Shown: positions 59,414 through 64,000 of the stretch, piece after piece
How positions within the stretch are numbered: the stretch's first letter is position 1
Layout of the letters: every line of letters begins with the position of its first letter
Source: Marasmitruncus massiliensis
Lineage (GTDB): Bacteria > Bacillota > Clostridia > Oscillospirales > Ruminococcaceae
Assembly (NCBI RefSeq): GCF_900186535.1
Contig: NZ_FYDE01000002.1
Coordinates: forward strand, 93,202-157,201
Reading direction: 5' to 3'
Length of the DNA stretch: 64,000 nucleotides
Program-made: the position numbers and the translations under genes
The notes under the pieces: generated by a model
Databases searched by the model: none
The model's input: only the letters and a program-made list of their open reading frames with translations
Told to the model about the DNA's origin: nothing

Positions 59414-60232
59414 ATGAATATTGCACAACAACAAGAAAAAGCCAAACAGCTGCGTGCGGATATCCTCAAGATGCTCTACACCTGCCAGTCGGGCCATCCG
59501 GGCGGCTCCCTCTCCTGCGTAGAAATGCTGATGGCGCTGTATTATAATACGATCAAAGTGGACCCAAAGAACCCCAGGTGGGAAGACCGCGACCGTGTTG
59601 TTTTGAGCAAAGGCCATGCCTGCCCCGCGCTTTACGCGGTTCTCGCGGATATGGGCTTCTTCCCGCGGGAAGACCTTTGGGATCTTCGCCAGATCAACAG
59701 CCACCTGCAGGGGCACCCGGACTGCACCAAAACCCCCGGCGTTGACGTGAACACCGGTTCCCTCGGCCAAGGTGTTTCCATTGCCGGCGGGCTGGCAATG
59801 GCTGCAAAGCTCAAGAAAAAAGCATATCAGATTTATGCCATTATCGGCGACGGCGAGGCTCAGGAAGGTCTTGTCTGGGAAGCTGCCATGTCTGCCGCGC
59901 ACTATAAACTGGATAACCTGACCGTTATGCTCGACCATAATGGCCTGCAGATTGACGGATCCAATGACGAGGTTATGAGCATAGGGGATATTGTAAAGAA
60001 ATATGAGTCGTTTGGATTTGAATGTATCACCGTTGACGGGCATGATATTCAGGCGATTGTGGGAGCCATCGAGGCGCCGCATAACGGCAAGCCGAAATTC
60101 ATCTGCTGCCAAACCCATAAGGGCCACGGCGTGTCCTTTATGTCCGACCAGTACGGCTGGCATGGGAAAGCGCCGTCTAAAGACGATTATGAGAGAGCAA
60201 TCAAAGAACTGGGGGTAGCAGTCAATGGCTGA
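59414..60232 (+). CDS. Transketolase N-terminal subunit (module B)
   Basis: The 272-residue protein has QSGHPGGSLSCVEMLMALY, DRVVLSKGHACPALYAVL, TGSLGQGVSIAGGLAMA and the thiamin-diphosphate motif GDGEAQEGLVWEAAMSAAHYKLDNLTVMLDHNGLQ. It is paralogous to the module A subunit. AAGGAG fixes 59414, nine codons inside the longest frame. Its end overlaps the C-terminal subunit gene by eight bases. Confidence 0.92.
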   Translation: MNIAQQQEKAKQLRADILKMLYTCQSGHPGGSLSCVEMLMALYYNTIKVDPKNPRWEDRDRVVLSKGHACPALYAVLADMGFFPREDLWDLRQINSHLQGHPDCTKTPGVDVNTGSLGQGVSIAGGLAMAAKLKKKAYQIYAIIGDGEAQEGLVWEAAMSAAHYKLDNLTVMLDHNGLQIDGSNDEVMSIGDIVKKYESFGFECITVDGHDIQAIVGAIEAPHNGKPKFICCQTHKGHGVSFMSDQYGWHGKAPSKDDYERAIKELGVAVNG

Positions 60233-61157
60233 GAGTAAATCGCTGAGAGTCGCCTACGGGGAAACACTCGTGGAGCTGGGCGCTGAAAATGATAAAATTG
60301 TGGTGCTGGACGCCGACCTTGCGCATGCCACAATGACCAACGGATTTGCCGGACAGTATCCGGAACGTTTCTTTAACTTCGGTATCGCGGAAGCAAATAT
60401 GATGTGCGCGGCCGCAGGCTTCGCACATTCCGGGCTGATCCCTTTCTGCAGCACCTTTGCGCTGTTTGGCGCCGGCCGCGCGTATGAGCAGATCAGGAAT
60501 TCGATCTCTTATGTCAACGCAAATGTGAAGCTTGCGCTTTCCCATTCCGGCCTTTGCGTCGGTGAGGACGGCGGAAGCCATCAGTCGATCGAGGATATCG
60601 CACTGATGCGTGTGCTCCCCGGCATGACCATCTTCGTCCCCTGCGACCCGATTGAAACCCAAAAAGCGGTGCGCGCCGCTGTGGAAATCAACGGACCGGT
60701 TTATATCCGTGTCGCGCGTCCGGTTTGCGACTGCGTCACGGAGGAGGACACCCCATTTATCCCCGGCAAGGCGAACATCATGCGTGACGGTTCTGACGTT
60801 GCGATTCTGGCTACCGGCCTGATGATCCCGGAAGCGCTGAAAGCCGCCGACCTGCTTGCAGATGAGGGCATCAAGGCGGCGGTTGTCAACTTCCACACCA
60901 TCAAGCCGTTGGACGCTGACTGCGTGCTCAAAATGGCTGAACAGTGCGGCGCTGTCGTGACCGCTGAGGAACATTCCATTATCGGCGGGGTCGGCTCCGC
61001 AGTTGCGGAAGTCCTCGCCGGAAATTCCAATGCGAAATTTGCCCGCGTCGGCGTCAATGACAAGTTCGGAAAATCGGGCAAGCCGGCCGACCTGTTTAAA
61101 GCCTACGGCCTGACCGCTGAAAATATTGCAGCCAACTGCAAAAAACTCATTAAATAA
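60225..61157 (+). CDS. Transketolase C-terminal subunit (module B)
   Basis: The 310-residue protein has VVLDADLAHATMTNGFAGQYPERFFNFGIAEANMMCAAAGFAHSG and VVTAEEHSIIGGVGSAVAEVL. It is the second half of the module B split transketolase. Conservation with module A is high around the cofactor but the sequences differ throughout, so this is an old duplication or separate acquisition. Confidence 0.92.
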   Translation: MAESKSLRVAYGETLVELGAENDKIVVLDADLAHATMTNGFAGQYPERFFNFGIAEANMMCAAAGFAHSGLIPFCSTFALFGAGRAYEQIRNSISYVNANVKLALSHSGLCVGEDGGSHQSIEDIALMRVLPGMTIFVPCDPIETQKAVRAAVEINGPVYIRVARPVCDCVTEEDTPFIPGKANIMRDGSDVAILATGLMIPEALKAADLLADEGIKAAVVNFHTIKPLDADCVLKMAEQCGAVVTAEEHSIIGGVGSAVAEVLAGNSNAKFARVGVNDKFGKSGKPADLFKAYGLTAENIAANCKKLIK

Positions 61158-61172
61158 AAGGAGCTTGTCATC

Positions 61173-61571
61173 ATGAAAATTCAGGAATTTGCCTTTGAAG
61201 GGGAAGGCCTCACCCGTGTATTCGAAAACGAAAAATGGATGGTAGGCATCAAGAACTGGAAACCTGCAAACGATATTACCGGAATTGACTGCCTGGAGCG
61301 CCACAACGAAACCGACGAGCTGTTTGTCCTTTTGGCTGGCCGCTGCACGCTGCTCTATGCCAATGAAACGGACGGCAAACTGGAGATCGGCGCTGTGGAG
61401 ATGCAGCCGATGAAGGTTTACAACATCCCTTCCGCCCTTTGGCACAACACCGTTACCCAGAAAGACACCAAGATGATTTTGGTGGAGGACTCCTCCACCG
61501 GCATGGCAAACAGCGATATTCTTCCGCTGGATGCCGCACAGCTTGCACAGGTCAAAGCGCTCGTAAAATAG
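61173..61571 (+). CDS. Cupin-like protein of unknown function
   Basis: A 132-residue single-domain beta-barrel protein with cupin-type metal residues: ERHNETDELFVLLAGRC (His, Glu) and YNIPSALWHNTV (His). Cupins of this kind near uronate genes may isomerise or bind sugar acids, but no specific reaction can be assigned. AAAGGAG precedes the ATG. Last gene of the module B operon, followed by a strong terminator. Confidence 0.8.
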   Translation: MKIQEFAFEGEGLTRVFENEKWMVGIKNWKPANDITGIDCLERHNETDELFVLLAGRCTLLYANETDGKLEIGAVEMQPMKVYNIPSALWHNTVTQKDTKMILVEDSSTGMANSDILPLDAAQLAQVKALVK

Positions 61572-61603
61572 CTTTTCTTTCTCTCCCATTTGCTGAAAAG
61601 CAT

Positions 61604-61641
61604 AAAGAAAAGAGGCTCCCGAAAGGGGGCTTCTTTTCTTT
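61604..61641 (+). terminator. Terminator of the module B operon
   Basis: The arms 61604-61620 and 61625-61641 pair with a GAAA loop (GAGGCTCCC-GAAA-GGGGGCTTC core), ending in TTTTCTTT. Confidence 0.85.
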
Positions 61642-61672
61642 GATTTTATCGAGCAGGAATAAAATGAAATAG

Positions 61673-62146
61673 TTAACGGCTTGTAATTGTTCCTCTTTCA
61701 ACTGACACTGATGAAGTTGAATGATTTGTTATATAAAATCTATAAAACCCATCACTTGGAATGTCAAAAGATGTCACCAAATAGTCAGTTGTTTTTGTGA
61801 CTACTTTTGTTTTAGATTTACTTTGCTTTTGATAACCAAAGGTAATTTTGGCCTTTTTATCAAAAGTAATAATTGCAGTAATCGTTTCGTCGGCAACAAA
61901 ATCGAAATAATCACCATCAGGCGTATAGTAGTAATAGGTTTTGCCTGCTGGAATGCTATGTGGATCTAAAATAACGTTTGGGTGGAAATTTCCTGTAATT
62001 AAATTCCCATTTTTATCTTTAATAACAAGATCACAAAAATCATAATTATATGTCTTAGTTTCTCCATTTTTACTTGTCGAGAGTATTGTTATAGTCCCTT
62101 GTGATTGTTGATCAGTAAAATTCTCCGCTAATACAGTTGTGTTCAT
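61673..62146 (-). CDS. Small secreted protein, start codon uncertain
   Basis: A 157-residue frame from the ATG at 62146. The first codons (MNTTVLAEN) look like the end of a signal peptide. Upstream and in frame lies KSRIISSILSVILLALA, a clear n- and h-region, preceded by ACG at 62198-62200, where ATG would be expected after GGAAGTG. The mature protein is beta-rich with Lys/Thr repeats (KSKTKVVTKTTDY) and a C-terminal strand DGFYRFYITNHSTSSVSVE. It is AT-rich compared with neighbours. Function unknown. Confidence 0.6.
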   Translation of the reverse strand: MNTTVLAENFTDQQSQGTITILSTSKNGETKTYNYDFCDLVIKDKNGNLITGNFHPNVILDPHSIPAGKTYYYYTPDGDYFDFVADETITAIITFDKKAKITFGYQKQSKSKTKVVTKTTDYLVTSFDIPSDGFYRFYITNHSTSSVSVERGTITSR

Positions 62147-62248
62147 TGCTAGTGCCAGTAATATTACTGAGAGTATTGACGAGATAATTCTGCTTTTCGT
62201 TTTTTACACTTCCAATCTTAAATTAATATTCCTGCCCAATATTTCCGA

Positions 62249-62752
62249 CTATTTAATCGTCAGCGATGAAACATGAATAGTATCGGTAGCCGTACACCAA
62301 AGAAAAAATTTGTATTCGCCATCCTCAGGTGCTTCAAACTCTGCATAAGCCTGTTCTTTCAAACCGCCCCTTGCGAACACCTGATACTGATCATCAAGGA
62401 TATAACCAATGGAAGCGTGGTGCCCATTAGGAAGAACCGGGTCGATATGAAACAGAAAGGAAAGCTGCTCCCCTTTCTTCAGATAAAAAGCCTGGTTTTT
62501 CGTTTGGTAAATGGCGAGATGTCCATTTTTTACCTGATGGCTTTTCGCGACACCATGTTTTAGTACAATCAATTCACAGGGTCTTGTCTGCAATAGTTTG
62601 GAATCCGTTTGATAGGCGCTGTAATCGGATTTCAGGATATATTCCGCCGGCAAATTGGCGAGGCTAGTAGACCTGCTATGTAAATTAAAAAAAGCAAATA
62701 AGAAAATAACGAAACATGCGCTTATACCCCCGATCAACTTTGGTTTTGCCAT
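62249..62752 (-). CDS. Small membrane-anchored or secreted protein of unknown function
   Basis: A 167-residue protein with an N-terminal hydrophobic segment (ISACFVIFLFAFFNL, residues 10-25), then a beta-rich extracytoplasmic domain ending EDGEYKFFLWCTATDTIHVSSLTI. This ending resembles that of the next gene and is typical of prepeptidase-like beta-sandwich domains. GAGGAG precedes the ATG. AT-rich composition sets this gene pair apart from the surrounding sugar-acid locus, suggesting separate origin. Confidence 0.65.
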   Translation of the reverse strand: MAKPKLIGGISACFVIFLFAFFNLHSRSTSLANLPAEYILKSDYSAYQTDSKLLQTRPCELIVLKHGVAKSHQVKNGHLAIYQTKNQAFYLKKGEQLSFLFHIDPVLPNGHHASIGYILDDQYQVFARGGLKEQAYAEFEAPEDGEYKFFLWCTATDTIHVSSLTIK

Positions 62753-62832
62753 TTATAACTCCTCTTTCTTTTAATTAATAGATACTTCTATATATCTGGT
62801 GTTAAAAAAATTGGAAAATATTGCACACAAAT

Positions 62833-62870
62833 AAAAACTCTGTTCACTTTAAAGTAAACAGAGTTTTTTA
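62833..62870. terminator. Bidirectional terminator downstream of the aldolase gene
   Basis: Arms 62835-62850 and 62851-62866 pair with one mismatch, with T-runs on both strands. It ends the leftward DapA-family gene at 62887. Confidence 0.8.
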
Positions 62871-62886
62871 TATAATTAGAAAATAA

Positions 62887-63762
62887 TCAGTCGTTTTCAA
62901 GGTTTTCTTTTAAAACCTGATCCAAGAATATTTTCTGGCTGTCCTCTAGCGGTAGGAACGGGCGGCGTGGGATACCGGCGTCAATGCCCATTGTGGTCAG
63001 AACATACTTGATTGCCGGAATTAAGCCAACCGAGCACAGCGCTTCCATAATGTTGTTCGCCTTGACCTGCAAAGCCAGCGCGCCTTCCCTGTCCCCGGAC
63101 AGATACGTGTCATAGATCTTCTTATAGTGCGGCAGCATGAAATTAAAGGTGCTGCCAATTGACCCGTCCGCGCCCAGTGCAAGTCCGGCGACCATGGTCT
63201 CATCAAATCCGTTCATGACCGTCAGAGCCGGGTTCAGGTGGCGGATGCGCTCCATCTGGAAGAGGTTCAAATTGGTGTGTTTGATGCCCAGTACGGCGCC
63301 GGAACGGAACAGCGCCTGTGTATCCGGATTGGCAAGATCAAACGGGCGGTTGGTGTTTCCGGGAAAGTTATAAATCAGTACCGGCATATCAACCACGGCG
63401 GAGATGTCATAGTAATATTGGGCAACCTGCCTGGCGGAAAAGCCGTAATAGAAAGGCGGGGTGGCGGCAATATGATGGAACCCAAGGCGCTTGGCTTCCT
63501 TTGCGTAGCGGATGGCTTCGCCGGTAGAAACCGCGCCGATATGTGCTACCAGCGTGGTCCTGTCCTTCAAGCCGGAGGCCGCCTCAAAGGTCTCGACTCG
63601 TTCTTTTTCGCTCAGGAGAAAGCATTCCGCGGAGGACCCGCCAAGAAAAAAGCCGTCCGCACCCTGCTTGAGGTTCCATTCCATCAGAGAAACAAGAGCT
63701 GTAGAATTTACATGACCGTCGCTGTCAAACGGGGTAATGGATGCCGCATAAATTCCTTTCAT
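62887..63762 (-). CDS. DapA/NanA-family aldolase or lyase
   Basis: The 291-residue TIM-barrel protein has the class-I aldolase residues of the DHDPS/N-acetylneuraminate lyase family: Tyr in PVLIYNFPG and the Schiff-base Lys in GIKHTNL. The substrate carboxylate loop, usually GSTGE, reads GGSSAECFLL. ITPFDSDGHVN and GADGFFLGG are family hallmarks. In this setting it most likely cleaves a 2-keto-3-deoxy sugar acid to pyruvate and an aldehyde. It follows the second SDR gene by 31 bases, so both are probably co-transcribed. Confidence 0.88.
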   Translation of the reverse strand: MKGIYAASITPFDSDGHVNSTALVSLMEWNLKQGADGFFLGGSSAECFLLSEKERVETFEAASGLKDRTTLVAHIGAVSTGEAIRYAKEAKRLGFHHIAATPPFYYGFSARQVAQYYYDISAVVDMPVLIYNFPGNTNRPFDLANPDTQALFRSGAVLGIKHTNLNLFQMERIRHLNPALTVMNGFDETMVAGLALGADGSIGSTFNFMLPHYKKIYDTYLSGDREGALALQVKANNIMEALCSVGLIPAIKYVLTTMGIDAGIPRRPFLPLEDSQKIFLDQVLKENLEND

Positions 63763-63793
63763 CGCTGTCTGTCCTTCCCTTCAGATGTTGTCA

Positions 63794-64000
63794 TTAAGGT
63801 TGTTTGCCGATATAGGCAAGGATACCGCCGTCCACATAAAGCACATGGCCGTTGACAAAGTCGGAAGCGTCGGATGCGAGGAACACAGCGGGCCCCATCA
63901 GATCTTCCGGAGTGCCCCAGCGGGCTGCCGGAGTCTTGGCGATGATGAAGGAATCAAACGGGTGGCGGGAGCCGTCCGCCTGGCGCTCGCGCAGCGGCGC
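63794..64000 (-). CDS. Second SDR oxidoreductase (KduD-like), C-terminal part, runs off right edge
   Basis: The visible 68 codons match the C-terminus of the SDR at 54404-55204 from [16 protein letters not shown] to ILAYIGKQP, except the final Lys is replaced by an earlier stop. At nucleotide level 202 of 203 bases agree. The start lies outside the window. The aldolase gene is downstream in the same direction, so this copy probably forms a reductase-aldolase pair. Confidence 0.88.
   Translation of the reverse strand, partial: APLRERQADGSRHPFDSFIIAKTPAARWGTPEDLMGPAVFLASDASDFVNGHVLYVDGGILAYIGKQP
63798..64000 (-). repeat. Near-perfect inverted repeat, right copy
   Basis: Counterpart of 54995-55197 in opposite orientation. 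The copies are about 8.6 kb apart and enclose module B. The repeat continues past the window edge. Confidence 0.9.

Noticed and set aside
60222..61589. 455-codon leftward frame opposite the module B transketolase
   Set aside because: The frame is open only because of codon bias of the sense gene; no homology.

Overview
The window looks like a chromosomal segment of an anaerobic Gram-positive bacterium of the class Clostridia, probably the Oscillospirales/Ruminococcaceae side. This is an inference from gene style: serine/alanine-rich lipoproteins after CGG/CG lipoboxes, split transketolases, LacAB/RpiB-type isomerase, GHL6-type hydrolases, YitT, a Lsa-type ABC-F, strong purine-rich Shine-Dalgarno sites and consensus sigma-A promoters. 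No rRNA, tRNA, CRISPR array, integrase or intact insertion sequence was recognised.

Layout. (1) 1-1760: the N-terminal part of a lipoprotein gene leaving the left edge, then about 1.4 kb of decayed DNA that includes a C-terminal MalY/PatB aminotransferase fragment. (2) 1764-12245: a GntR/FCD regulator divergent from a six-gene operon, a complete family-5 (Opp/Dpp type) ABC importer followed by two paralogous GHL6-like hydrolases. This is probably an uptake and breakdown system for an unknown glycan. (3) 12763-14358: a beta-CASP metallo-beta-lactamase-fold RNase. (4) 14893-22082: a BlaI/BlaR1-type regulatory operon in which the BlaR1 homologue and its neighbours carry unfamiliar extracellular domains in place of a penicillin-binding sensor. 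(5) 22204-28595: a GH4 gene fragment, a small coiled-coil protein, a secreted protein, dTDP-glucose dehydratase, a HAD phosphatase, YitT, and an NSS transporter divergent from an Lrp regulator. (6) 28668-33300: a cobalamin riboswitch with its terminator, controlling BtuC, BtuD, a lipoprotein CbiK-like cobaltochelatase and a BtuF-like protein fused to SLH-like repeats. (7) 33367-36432: an XRE/ImmA pair and a Lsa-family ABC-F protein behind a leader-peptide/terminator attenuator. (8) 36480-41738: a polar amino-acid ABC importer and two aspartoacylase-like paralogues. (9) 41952-47264: glycerate kinase, GntP permease, CdaR regulator and CCA-adding enzyme.

(10) 47454-64000 holds two parallel sugar-acid modules. 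Module A is a leftward operon (split transketolase, RpiB/LacAB-type isomerase, VOC protein) divergent from a GntR regulator, a TRAP importer and a KduD/gluconate-5-dehydrogenase-like SDR. Module B is a second GntR regulator, a family-1 sugar ABC importer, a second split transketolase and a cupin. Beyond an AT-rich pair of small secreted-protein genes lie a DapA/NanA-family aldolase and the end of a second SDR gene. The visible part of that SDR matches the first SDR at 202 of 203 bases in inverted orientation. The content suggests use of hexuronate or deoxy-keto sugar acids, for example unsaturated uronates released by polysaccharide lyases; the substrate is an inference.

Regulation is unusually readable. 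Repeated operator-like motifs lie on or just downstream of good promoters for all three GntR regulators and for BlaI. Several solute-binding-protein genes are followed by strong hairpins that probably raise their expression over the permeases.
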